Shown: in pieces, positions 34,292 through 46,064 of the stretch | Layout: every line of letters begins with the position of its first letter | Numbering within the stretch: position 1 is the stretch's first letter | Assembly (NCBI RefSeq): GCF_016545825.1 | Contig: NC_052619.1 | Location: 37,663,682 to 37,727,681 of the forward strand | Origin: Eucalyptus grandis | Lineage: Eukaryota; Streptophyta; Magnoliopsida; Myrtales; Myrtaceae | DNA length: 64,000 nt | Direction of reading: 5' to 3' | Translations under genes and position numbers: made by a program | Notes under the pieces: model-generated | What the model was told of the DNA's origin: nothing | The model's input: the letters and a program-made list of their open reading frames with translations, nothing else | Databases searched by the model: none

Positions 34292-37200
34292 ATGGCGGCA
34301 ATGCGGGCGGCGCCACCGCCGTCGGGTGCTTCGCTCGCCCTGCTCTGCTTCTTCTTGCTCTGCCCCCCCGGGACGCTGCTCGCCGGAGGCATCCCGACGA
34401 CTCTCGAGGGGCCGTTCCCGCCGGTGACGGTGCCCCTCGACAAGAGCTTCCGTGGGAACGCCGTCGATTTGCCGGACACCGACCGCCGGGTCCAGAGGAC
34501 GGTCTCCGACTTCGAGCCGGAGCAAATCTCCGTCTCCCTTTCCTCGAGCCACGACTCCGTCTGGATTTCTTGGATCACAGGTCCGTTCGCCTCTGCCTGT
34601 GCTTTGTCCATTGTTGCCAAATTCGCTCCGACTTCTGATAACATCCATCCGTTTGTCTGTTGGGTTTTGTTCATTGGATTGTGTTCAGTGTGAGGAGGAA
34701 ACTGATGTGTAAGGGAGATTAAATGGAGCTTGACTTTTAGACTTGGATGAGACAAATTTGACTTGGCCATGAAAAATCGGATATTTATGTGACATTTAGT
34801 CATGTTTAGGTGGGGGTAGTGTGAGTGATTAGTGTTTTCTGTTCTTAGATAAAGGCGGTGTTGGTGGGTCGGAGTTGGATTTATTCTAGTGAGCAATGCT
34901 GTGTGTTTCGATTTGATTGGACTTTGAAATTGCAAGCTCATAAAATGGACTACTCCTCTGTTCTTGAGGCGAAGATTGTACATATAACGTGGAGCATGGA
35001 ATCGATTCTGACTGTAATTTGTTCAATGGTTGGGTAGAGATTCTGATACAGTGCTAAGGAGCAGTACAATGGTTGTGATTGTTACTTACTTGGTTGTGTC
35101 TGCGATCGATGTTTCTCAAAATGTTTGCAGGAGAGTACCAGATAGGTGATGACATCACCCCGTTGGATCCGAACAGTGTCGGGAGTGTTGTTTACTATGG
35201 GGGCTCCGGATCTGGACGGAGTCATCGGGCAACCGGTTATTCGCTCATTTACAACCAACTTTATCCCTTCGAAGGCCTAGAGAACTACACTTCTGGCATT
35301 ATACACCATGTTCGTCTCAAAGGTATTGTATGCATCATTTTTCTTGCATCAATGATGTTTTCAAGCTCTAGAGTCGAAGCATTTATAGCATTTGTGAGAA
35401 TTATCTTGCTCTGCCCTTTCTTTTGTTCTCTTTTTTTGCTGAAAGTTGGTGGTAAGGCTACTGACAAAAATCAATCTGATTAACTATGGTGAAGGAGAGA
35501 GATTTCCCACTGCCGAGCTAGTGTGAACTTTGTACTTTCACAACCTGTAACAAAAGCTTTGTTCAACTATCTGCTGTCAGAGCAGTAACGTTGCACTGTA
35601 TTTTCTGAACCTCCTTATGCATAGCTTATTTAATTGTTTCTTACGGCAATAGGTCATAAAGAAAGTAAAGTGCCAAATTAAAATTTCTCACTCATCTATT
35701 ATTGGCATCTGTGCGCTGGTTATCCTAGTCATCCCAAGTTTTAGGCTCCCTTTTCAATTAGTCAAATGTGAAGCTCCACTTGATTTTGCAGTTCGATTTC
35801 TTCTGTCAAATTCTTGATTTTCTCGAGCTCGGAAGTTCATCTGAAAATGAAAATGTGAGGAAAATCTCTCAAGAAATTTCCTGATTGTCTCACAGTTAGT
35901 AATCTTAACATCATTTTCTGAAATGTGCAGCTTGTTTTTGGCACTATACTGTCACCGATTTTTGCAATTCTGAATTTCAAGGGATTTTGATTGCTGATAT
36001 TTTCCACTTTGACATCACTTATTGATTTTGGTTTATCTTCAGGGTTGAAGCCCAGCACGTTATACTCTTACCAATGTGGAGATCCTTCAATAGCAGTGAG
36101 CGAAGTTTATTATTTTACGACTATGCCTGTCACTGGCCCAAGTAGTTACCCCAGCAGAGTGGCAGTGGTTGGTGACTTGGGTCTTACGTACAATACCACT
36201 TCCACAGTCGACCACATGCTGAGTAATCATCCTGATCTGGTTCTTTTGGTCGGGGATGTGTGTTATGCTAACTTGTATCTCACGAATGGAACTGGGGCCG
36301 ATTGCTACTCCTGTTCATTTCCACAAACTCCTATTCACGAAACCTACCAGCCACGATGGGATTACTGGGGAAGGTTGACATACTGCTTTGTTCTTTCTAG
36401 ATGGAAATTAATGAGTCGCTTTTCTTCAGTCTTGACTAGCACAGCTAAGTCACTAACTAATTGGCTGTGATGAGTTCTGTTCATTTCGAATCTCATGAAA
36501 AGTAGAAATACCGTTGTATCAGCATTTAGGGTGCCTCATTCTCACTTATCTGAAATGGAAATAGAGCCAACTGATCTTGATGGTGTTTCAAATCTACTCA
36601 TCTGAGAGTGCAGTGAAAGGAATCTCCTACATTAGTACTATATTGCTATGTTGTGCGTGGGGTTCTCTTAATAGTTCATGTGGATACTTCTGAAAGTTGT
36701 GTATTTGGCATCAAGCATTGTGTTCCTGATGAAGCATTTAATTTTCTTTGTATGCTGGCTTTCACTTACTCATTGGAGTCTAATATAGCATGAATTTTTT
36801 TTTCCTCATTTCAGGTATATGCAGCCTCTAGTGTCTAAAGTTCCCATCATGGTCATAGAAGGGAATCACGAGATTGAAGAACAGGCTGAGAATCAGACTT
36901 TTGTTGCTTATAGTTCTCGATTTGCATTTCCATCTAAAGAAAGTGGATCGTCGTCTACGTTTTACTATTCCTTCAATGCAGGCGGCATACACTTTTTAAT
37001 GCTCGGTGCCTATATATCTTATGATAAATCATGTGAGCATCTTCCTTTTGTTTTCCCCTCAAATAGTAGGATCTTCTGAAGCATCTGTCTGACACTTTTA
37101 TGCTTTCGCATCAGCGGATCAGTACAGATGGTTAGAGAAAGACCTAGCTAAGGTCAACAGAGAAGTCACACCATGGTTGGTGGCTACATGGCACCCTCCT

Positions 37201-38760
37201 TGGTACAGCACTTACACGGCCCATTACAGGAGGCAGAGTGCATGAGGGTTGCAATGGAGGATTTGTTGTACAGTTACGGGGTCGATGTTGTCTTTAATGG
37301 ACATGTAAGTCACCATTCCCTATCATCTATCTTTAATTTGCTGCACCAGCGATGGGTCCACTGTTTCTGTTTTCCAACTTGGAATAGAGGGTGCAAATGT
37401 TCTTAGTCCTTTTTGTCTTATATATCCATCTTATGGGTTATACGAGGCAGATCGATTCATAATCTGGTTCTGAGCACTAGCTGCATCTCAGCAATATGAC
37501 ATGCTCAAACATTTATGACATGGGCGTATGACATTCTTATATGAGTCTTTTGCAATGTGTCCTTATCTTTGTGATCGAGGAGGCCCTCTTCTTTTGTTTG
37601 ACGTGATCAACACTTGACATGAATCTGTATCGGAAATAATCAACAGGTTCATGCCTATGAGAGGTCAAATAGAGTGTACAACTACACTCTGGATCCCTGT
37701 GGCCCTGTTCACATCACTGTCGGAGATGGTGGTAACCGAGAGAAGATGGCAATTACACATGCAGATGAACCTGGAAACTGTCCAGACCCAAGTACCACCC
37801 CCGATACGTACATGGGTGGTTTCTGTGCATTTAATTTCACATCAGGCCCCGCTGAAGGCAACTTCTGTTGGGACAGGCAACCGGAATACAGTGCTTACAG
37901 AGAAAGCAGCTTCGGGCATGGCATTTTTGAGGTACCTAACAATCCCTTAGGTACTTTACATGACTGTATCAACATGTATACACCAAATGCACTACATAAT
38001 TTTGTTAAGATTTATGAAGGCCATGCATTGTTTTGGCTGTATATAAACAGTAGAGTAAGAAAGCACCGCACAACTTTAACATGTGAAACTCTCAACTAAA
38101 AACTCATGACTGCCATGATTACTCCACACGCTAAGATGCTCAATGCGTGATCTTTATGACCTGCCGCTGCTTGTGGGGTAAATGCGCAACTTCAATGGGC
38201 ATCTGCGGTGATCTGCAGATGGTCCGTGCATTTTGCAAAGCATGATTAAGGGTTGCTTCTCCTGGTGAAACCTGTGTTTGGGATCAAGTCAGCCGGAGCT
38301 TGTTTGCCTAATAACTGCTGAATGGATCAGGCACAGTTTATGCCACACCATCACTTAGGAAGATTTGGTCATGACCTTAATCCTAAGTTTGCAATGCATG
38401 GAGGCGTAAAATGGATGACAACGTTGAATTTCCCTCCAATATTTGCAAAAAGAATTAAAAATTTGCACGTCATCTCTCACCAGTCTCTCTTTCCTTAAAC
38501 AATGCGTAAGAGTTAGCGCATTCCATCTCACTTATTTCACCCTCACGTATAGTGCTAGAAGAGTTTATACACTGGGAAAGCAACAATATTTAGGGAGATC
38601 ATGACGGCCACTGTCTTCTACCCTCGTGCAGGTGAAGAATGAGACTCATGCTCTGTGGACATGGCATCGGAATCAGGACTTGTACAAGTATGCAGGCGAT
38701 GTCATCTACATCGTTAGGCAACCTGATAAGTGCCCAATCAAGGGAAAGAGGAACTTCTGA
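34292..38760 (+). CDS. PAP13: Purple acid phosphatase, PAP13/PAP15 subgroup, copy 1, frameshifted in exon 5
   Basis: A secreted dimetal phosphoesterase releasing phosphate from organic esters; Arabidopsis PAP15 of this subgroup is a phytase. Exons: 34292-34580, 35131-35322, 36043-36373, 36815-37032, 37115-37304, 37647-37931, 38632-38760; the intact length would be about 544 residues. A hydrophobic signal peptide (SLALLCFFLLC) is followed by an N-terminal fibronectin-like domain and the metallophosphatase domain with GDLG (about 204), GDVCY (231), GNHE (287), ATWH (367) and GHVH (406). Exon 5 is one base short: CATTACAGGAGGCAGAG here, CATTACAGAGACGCAGAG in copy 2. The shifted frame stops at 37243-37245, leaving about 386 residues without GHVH and the C-terminus. 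This is a real lesion or an assembly error. The PAP13 label rests on recalled synteny. Confidence 0.88.
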
Positions 38761-39592
38761 TCAAGTGCACAAAGACCAGATAGTTCACAAAACAGAGCAA
38801 TTTTTGAAAAAGAGAATTTGACAGTCGTCACTTTTCTACAATTGAAACAGGGAACTATCACTGTTTTCGACAGGAAGCTGATTATTTGAATGTGAGCAAG
38901 AGGATGTATTCATCTTCTTCAGTTGTAAATGCGGTCTGCGTGAAGACACTGGTGTCCTTGATGTAAGTCGTACAAAGAATGTTCGTACCAAATTGAAATC
39001 ATTTTCTGAATGTCGCTCTTGACGTTACAATTAAGAGAAAAAACAAAATTGAAGGAGGGAACCTACAAGCATTTACTGGCTATTGAAATATATTCACTAG
39101 AAAATTCAACATCGGGTGTTTCTTTCCTCTTGTCCTCCCGACATGTGCCCTGGCTTTTTCTTCTTTTGCTTAAACAAAAATAGATATGACCGAACTCAAC
39201 TGGCCGAGTTCATGACATTAATCATCTAAAACATGACCTTAACCAGCTCAGAAGTGAACAAAATGAGAGACAGAGTCGTCATTTCCTCATTACCATTGAG
39301 AAAATACATCTTCAGGCTACAAATTAAGCCTGAAAGATATGATATAAAAATTCAGTGAAAATTTTCCCAAAAATAATTTCACCAGTACACCTTTTGCAGC
39401 TCATAACATCTCAAAGTAAAAAACGGTAGCTATGTAATTCAGGGTAAATGACAACCCTGTTGTTCACTCAGCCTATATATTCTCTCTCTGCCTTCTTTCT
39501 TGTATCTCCCTCCAAAAAGGCCCACATGCTCTTGAGGGACAAAGAATCAAGAAAAGCATATCAAAATAAAAATGAAGATTGAATTCAAATTA
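38761..39592. other. PAP copy 1 3' flank and duplicated UBP 3' flank
   Basis: Matches 60498-61326. In unit 2 the right part is the 3' untranslated side of the minus-strand UBP gene; here it ends at the duplication junction in the last three bases of the UBP coding frame, so it is a stranded 3' flank with no gene body. Confidence 0.75.
39587..39592. other. Duplication junction with AAATTA microhomology
   Basis: Left of the junction the sequence equals that before 61326 (GATTGAATTCAAATTA); right of it, it equals VPS38 intron 5 from 25685 (AAATTACTGTAAATGTAGC). Both parents share AAATTA, so the exact crossover cannot be placed within these six bases. Confidence 0.9.
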
Positions 39593-40060
39593 CTGTAAAT
39601 GTAGCATGTTCTGCCCTTTACTTGCAGCTGCAAAGCTTTTTGGCTTGCATCCTTACTGAAGATACTCTGAAGCTTGATTTCATGCACTACGCATTTGAAA
39701 AATAATGGAGTGTGCTGATGCATCATTATATGTTGACTTTGTGGGTAGATGCTCGTTTTAAGATGGACTGCTATTTTATATCAGCATTTGGACAACTATT
39801 TATCATAGCATGTTGTGCACTTTTAATCAAGTCCAAATCTGACAAACTTTCTTCTATGTTCATTATACAATCTAGGTGGCTCTCTACATCGATATTGCCT
39901 CGGTTCTTCAGTGTGCTTTGCCACACATTTTGCATTACACATACATGTGATTTGCCATGGACTTGTAGTGGCGTGTTAAAAGATTTGAGATCCAATTGTT
40001 GTTATACCTTTTTCTCTTTGTTCTTCTGCATATTTCTTATATAATCTTCTTGTTCTGTAG

Positions 40061-40177
40061 GATCTAGAGCAGCTATTGAATTTCATCGGTCTTAAGAGCT
40101 TAGGACCACGCTATGTTTTAGCTAATCTGAAGGAGCTTCTCAGGACTATTTTGTCTGCAGATTTCATAGATACATGA
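40061..40177 (+). pseudogene. Stranded last exon of VPS38
   Basis: Duplicate of exon 6 (26175-26291) encoding [18 protein letters not shown] to the stop, with its splice acceptor and part of intron 5 but none of exons 1-5. The one difference I saw is synonymous (GTA to GTT). It could be used only as an alternative last exon by very long read-through splicing. Confidence 0.85.
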
Positions 40178-42176
40178 TTACATCTTGTCTAGGTTCTCTG
40201 TAAATGGATCATGTGTGATCGAGGTGCATATTTTTGCTTGCACGCCTCACCTTACTGCTCTTTCCCTTATTTTCTTGCACGCCTCACCTTACTGCTTTTT
40301 CCCTTTTTTTCTTTGGCTTACAATTGATGAGCTTACACCTTGCGGATTTAGTATGGTCTACTAATCATGGAGCTTTAAGAGGATTGTATAGATTTCTGAC
40401 GGTTAATTCTTTTGACCTTGAAAGGTTGGTATACGGAATTGTAACTTCAGCAAAAATGGAAAAAGTCTTTTAACCCAACGATTCAGTTGTGCCAATGTAG
40501 ATGCATTGTTATCTTATATTTACTCGAGCAATATTTTGTTCATTGCAACTATTGCTATTGCTGTTACCATTTGTCATCGTTTTAACGAGATCTGAATGTA
40601 CATGACGTGGGGTTTTGAGAAATCGACTTAGTTGCATTTGATCCTTTTAGCCTTAACAATGAACTAGAACATGATATATACAATGACCACTTCTCTTCTG
40701 ATGGGTAAGTGGACTTTCATTAGCTCGAACTTGGAAGTGCGGGAGATTACCACTTCATGCTTTCCGGCTACAAGCTCATGTGGCACACTTACCACAACAC
40801 CGGGCATGTCAATTCCTGCGCAGAGCTCTATGAATGTCTCAAGTGACTCTTCCATCAAAATTAGGATCATCTTCAATACTACTCTTGACAGTAGACTCAA
40901 CACTTTATAATATGCAAGCCCGCATCGAGGTGACAAATTTTTCGCCTTCCGAACATGCTTCCAACTCTTTTCTATCCCTAGCTAAATCATAAGGACAAGC
41001 CACCATCACTAGATTACATATTGCATTGGGCGAGGACGGTTAAAACAGAGCTGAAAACCAATAAGCCAAAACCGGGGCGAAGTAACCCAAATTGATAATT
41101 TAATTTGGTGTTAGGTTGAAAATTCGTATTTACTAACTTATCGACATACATATGCACACACACACACAACGTATTAAAGTGTATTTTCAGGGCCTAGAAT
41201 ATTATAGAAAAAATCGCTATCCTCATCAATTGACTTTTAACTTATGCTTTCAAGAACATTACATAGATTACCATCTATTATTTTGATGATTACCATGTTA
41301 TCAGGTGATAATTCAGTTTATTTTCCTTAAATTGAGAAGATTCAGTTCCTGAATATTCACTTTCTGCATCCTCATAATCATTTTTTGATCGCCTACTCAT
41401 GATCTTAATTACGTTACGTGGTTTAGTTCGATTTGGCAGCACTTAAACCACACATGTTCTCCTGTTCATGGTTTCACATTATGTTTGTTCGATGGATCTC
41501 ATGACTCTTTCCAGTGGTTGTCGAAAACTTTCCTTTTGTTCGACATTGGTAAACACCATACGGCGCTGTACTTACGTTAAAGCCCCCACTTTTTAATACA
41601 ATTGTGAATTGACTCATCGACAACAGTTTCAAATATAACCAAACAAGAATCGGGAATTATGACTTGCATCATATTATATTTCAGTTTGGCTCGAGGTTGG
41701 TCGAACATTTTCATGTGAAATCATCGATATTGGTCGATAATGCATTCCAAATAAAGACCGCACCGCTCGCTGAATGGATCACCCAGAAGAATGCGTCAAA
41801 GATGAGAGCAATGGACGAAGTGGGCACACTTGTTTTTAAATCTACTTTCTAATGGTCGTGAAGAACGTAGATAACATGTTATGCCTGTGGATCAACGCGA
41901 ATCGTCAACATCACTTTGATTAGATCAATGCCAGCAAATCCAAAAGTGCATTCGCTTTCTTATCGTCTCACAGGTTGATAAAACTCCGTAATCATTTCAG
42001 AACAAATTAAATGTACATTCGTTTTCTTATATTACGTAAATCACTTAGTTTCTTGCCTCGCCCCTTGGATTGCTCTCACCCAGGCCAAATTCGGCTTGCC
42101 CTCGCTAGGGCCAGGCACTAGCTAGTGGCTAGTCACCAGCAAAAGGAAGAAAAATAAAGGAGAGGGAAAAAAAGAA
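40178..42176. other. VPS38 3' flank copy and dispersed repeat copy B1
   Basis: Collinear with 26292-28200. The dispersed repeat copy is at 41405-41870. A 90-codon minus-strand frame at 40664-40936 (CAGIDMPGVVVSVPHELVAG) is not recognised and is broken in unit 1. A ~45-base local duplication (CTTGCACGCCTCACCTTACTG) at 40236 and 40276 is specific to this unit. Confidence 0.5.
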
Positions 42177-42655
42177 GGGTTAATACGAAAAACTCCAAAC
42201 TGGTACACTTGTGACAAATTTACCTCAAACTATTTTTTTTACCATGAAAAACCCCAAACCAATACACTTGTGGCAAATTTACCCAGACTGACCATAAAAA
42301 ACCCTAAATTGGTTGTCATTTACCCCAAACTAATTTATTTAACCGCAAAAAACCCTAAATTGGTAAATTTGTGACAAATATACACTATGCTAAATTGGAT
42401 TAATAGCACAAAAATTGTAAATTGTAACAAACAGAACGTAAAATCGTAAATTAGTATACCAGTCAACTGTCATGTAAATTAATTTAATAGTAAAATTTAA
42501 CGAAAACTAATAGAGGGGTAATTTGTCACAAGTGTACTAGTTTAGGATAAATTTGTCAAAAAGTATACAAGTTTGGGGTTTTTGGTGGTAAAAAAAATAG
42601 TTTGAGGTAAATTGTCACAGGTGTACCAGTTTAGGGTTTTTCAAAGTATTAACCC
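42177..42655. mobile_element. Mutator-like non-autonomous element (479 bp), unit 2 only
   Basis: Ends GGGTTAATACGAAAAACTCC and, in reverse, GGGTTAATACTTTGAAAAAC are the outer parts of long inverted repeats reaching about 58 bases (inner parts CAAACTGGTACACTTGTGAC and its diverged partner). A 9-bp duplication AAAAAAGAA flanks it (42168-42176, 42656-42664). Unit 1 has the empty site with one AAAAAAGAA at about 28203. No coding capacity. Confidence 0.85.
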
Positions 42656-42664
42656 AAAAAAGAA

Positions 42665-45079
42665 AGAAAGAAAAAAAAACATAATAAAAAAATGAAAAAA
42701 TATTAATATATTATTAAAATTATCAATGTCAATGCCAGCGGTGTTACATAAGTTAACTAGTATCCACATTAGCAAAATTCGACTAAATTAACTGGAATGA
42801 CTAAATTGACACAAAATCATAAGATTTACGACTAAATTGGCACTAATTCAAAAATTTTAAAACTAAATTGGTATCATTAAAATGTTTAAAACTAATTTGA
42901 CATCAAGTCAAAAGTTTTAGGACTAAATGTGTACCATTAAAATGTTTATGACTAAATTGATACAAATACAATATGTTTAAAACTTTTGGGGTTCTTTTCC
43001 CTCGCCATTTAATGACTAAATCCACCTTATTTGCATAAAAATACAACATTGCCCTTAATAATTCAAGGCTCGCCTTATTTCCATCCCTTTATTGTAACCT
43101 TTGTGGTCCCACTTTTGATGTAAGATTATTTTTACCTTTTTTCACCCCTTATTATTGGCTCCTAATATCTTCTATCACATTGAAATAACTATATTATCCA
43201 TTACTATTCTTGCTCTTAATTGAATATTATATCTTACCTTTATTTCTCTTCTTTTTTCAATTTTATTAAATAAAAAACTTACCCACATCACTTTCACACA
43301 ACCTTTTTTTTCACCCTTGCCGATTCATCCACACCTGTTGTTTTCCACTTTTCCTTCATGTTTGTCTTATTCAAAACTTATTCTCCACTATTATAACCAA
43401 AGTACATACTAATAATTTATTGGAGTAAAGAAATGTTAATTTTATCTGCAAATTGTTTAGTCTATTTCCATAGATTATCATCATGATAGGGAATTTCTCG
43501 ACTTCAAGTTTTGGTAGAAATTTACTCAAAGATTGAATATTGTGGCTGATGTATGCATTATACACAATTTACTCAAAAGATTATCCTCTTACTTGTACTT
43601 AAATTACTTTTTGAATAATTCTTTCCTAGTATAGAAAAAGAAATATAAAAATATTAACAAAATTGTTATTTTTTGCCAAAAAATAATAATTCAATTAGAT
43701 AGCTATCTATCAAATAAATATTTTTGAAAAAGAAGGGCACCAATTTTATTCCAAATTGAGAAAGAAAATGAAAAAACCAAAAAAGAAGAAATAAAAGCAA
43801 GCTTTGCACTTAAATCAATAGTGGACCCCACATTTAATATTAATAAATATTATTTGAGAGGGGTAAGGGTAGTTTGTCTTAGTAAAATTGAAACAAATAA
43901 AAAGAAAAGGAAAAGGAAAAGAAACAATTTTAAATTTAGAGTGAAGTTCGCAAGGGGTAGTATAATCAATTCAATATAAAATGGAATGTCGAGAGCCAAT
44001 AAGGAGTTGAAAATAGCGCGAACCTAATTCAATTGCAAAGTGATGGTCTAACTCCTTTTTTCTATCTTTTTAGTATATTCTTAAATATTCCTATTACGTT
44101 TTACATGTCTTATGTAAAAGTATCTCGCTAATGATAAGGAAAAAAGACAAATTCTTTGATACAATAAACAACTTAAGTCTTTTTTTTCATAATTCCTCTT
44201 ATATTATTTTATCTATTCTTGATCTCTCTTAACTTTTTTATTGTCAACTTTGTCTCTCTTATTTCAAAAGCTTACTTTCTTGGTGAATTTTTTTATTTTT
44301 AGTTTCAATGGTCTAAAATATATATCAAGTCTCTTTACTAACTTTATTTAAAAATGTATCCCTTTCCTACAGATGTAAGATGTTATAAAAATATCTAGGA
44401 ATACATTAAAAACATCATGTACAATCAGAAATCCTAATATCTTTTCATAAACACTTTATAAATAATATTAATTTTTGTTAATTCAAAATAATGAGTTTCA
44501 CTGGCATTTCAAAAACTATATTATTTTATGCAATGTTATGATTTAATTAAATTTCATTTTTAAAGTTTCACGTTGAAGAATGTAATTGTGATTTTATTTT
44601 GGAAAATCTTCAAGAAGGGTTTTTTTTTCCTTCTCCTTCAATTGATCATCCCACTCTATGTATATGAATATGAGAAGATTGATAAAAAGGGATTTGGCTG
44701 TGGTATGTACAACAAAAGTGAAAATTTATAAACAAATGATTGCGTTAAGAAATTGTCTATGTCAAATCTTTTTTAAATTCTACTTGACAATTTATCCACA
44801 AATCCACTCGACAACGTAGAAAAGTTTTAGGTTTCCTGAAAGTTTCTCTTTTCGGTAAAATTAACTTTTGTGGAAGTAAAATCTAACGATAAAAGAAAAC
44901 ATAGTGCCTATAACATACATGAGAATCTTGTCTTTTTGATAACCAGATCCTACATAAGGATAGATATACTAAATAAAAAGGAAAGCAAATTAATTTAGGG
45001 TCATCAGTTTTAATTGTAATTGAATAATTGAGGGAAATTCTATTTTTTTTTAGCAAAAACTAAAAAGCAAGTAAATTTA
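42665..45079. other. AT-rich intergenic DNA, no gene
   Basis: Collinear with 28215-30740 of unit 1. From 44103 onward it is the template of the back-duplication that restarts at 47474. Confidence 0.65.
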
Positions 45080-46064
45080 GGCTCCGTTCGTTTCACGGAA
45101 AATGAACTAGTCAAGAAAAATGTTTTCCATTATTGAAAAAAATAACCTTTAAAAGTGAGGAAAATGTTTTCCATTTTTCAAAAGTGAAAAACATTTTCCA
45201 TAACTTCTTTCACCAAACACATTTTCGTTTTATTTTTATGCTTTATTTTTCTTTTTTTCTTTTTTATTTTTTTAAAAAATCAAGTTTTTAATTTTTTTTC
45301 CTTTTCTTTCTTTCCTTTTAATCTTCTTCCTTGGCCTTAGCTGGTCGTTGGCCACGGCGGCGATCGGCGACCAGGCCATGAGCGGCTCGAGCCTCACCCT
45401 AGGCGGCGAGGCTCCGCCTAGCCCGATCTAGCAAAGTCGAGCTCGCCCGAGCCGGTGTGCTCGGGCCTTGCCGATCCAACGAGTTGGGCGGGGCTCGGGC
45501 CTCGCCCGATCTCGCCAAAGGTTCGTCGGGCTCTAGCGAGCCGCGAGCTCATTGGATCCGGCGGTGAAGCTCGGGCTCCCAATCTATTAGGCGAGCCCGA
45601 GCTCCGCCGCCAAATCCGGCGAGCTTGTAGCTCGCATGGATCGGCCCGAGCCTCGAGCTTCTTGGATTTAGCGACAGCGTCTTGGTCGGCCGGGCAACCG
45701 GTCATTGTGAAGCATGCGACGGCGGAGAGGAAGGAGGAGGAAGAAGGAGGAGGGAAAAGAAAAAGAAGGAAAAAATAATAAAAATAATAAAAATTTCGAT
45801 TTTTTTAATACAAATAATTAAAAAAATATTTTGTAAAAAAAATATAAAATATAAACTAAGTTTTTAGTCAATTAAAAAAATTTAAAATTCAAATTTTTGA
45901 TAAATTTTTCCCAAATAATTAAATTAGCTAACGAACGGTGAAAAATATTTTCAACTCAAAATTTAGGTTTTAGTCGAACATTGAAAAAGATAGTCATTTT
46001 TCGGGAAAATGAGTTCTTAAAAAATATTTTCCAAAAGATGATATTTTGTGAAACGAATGAATCC
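45080..46064. mobile_element. Complete Harbinger-like element (985 bp)
   Basis: Left end GGCTCCGTTCGTTTCAC, right end in reverse GGATTCATTCGTTTCAC, TTA on both sides (45077-45079 and 46065-46067). AT-rich arms surround a GC-rich core (45340-45720) of iterated GAGCTCG/GCCGAG/GGCGAG words. No transposase. The TTA duplication argues for PIF/Harbinger rather than hAT (8 bp) or Mutator (9 bp). Confidence 0.7.

Larger units (their letters stand above)
25685..39592 (+). repeat. Unit 1 of the large tandem duplication (13.9 kb)
   Basis: Starts in VPS38 intron 5 and ends where the sequence before the UBP stop codon joins back to the same intron position. It contains VPS38 exon 6, long AT-rich DNA, a Harbinger-like element, PAP copy 1 and a copy of the UBP 3' flank. 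It matches 39587-61326 collinearly, apart from insertions specific to the second unit. Confidence 0.9.

Noticed and set aside
34210..34983. 257-codon minus-strand open frame over PAP copy 1 exon 1
   Set aside because: Antisense shadow of a GC-rich exon and its intron; arginine-rich low-complexity content, no family, and the plus-strand exon is well supported.
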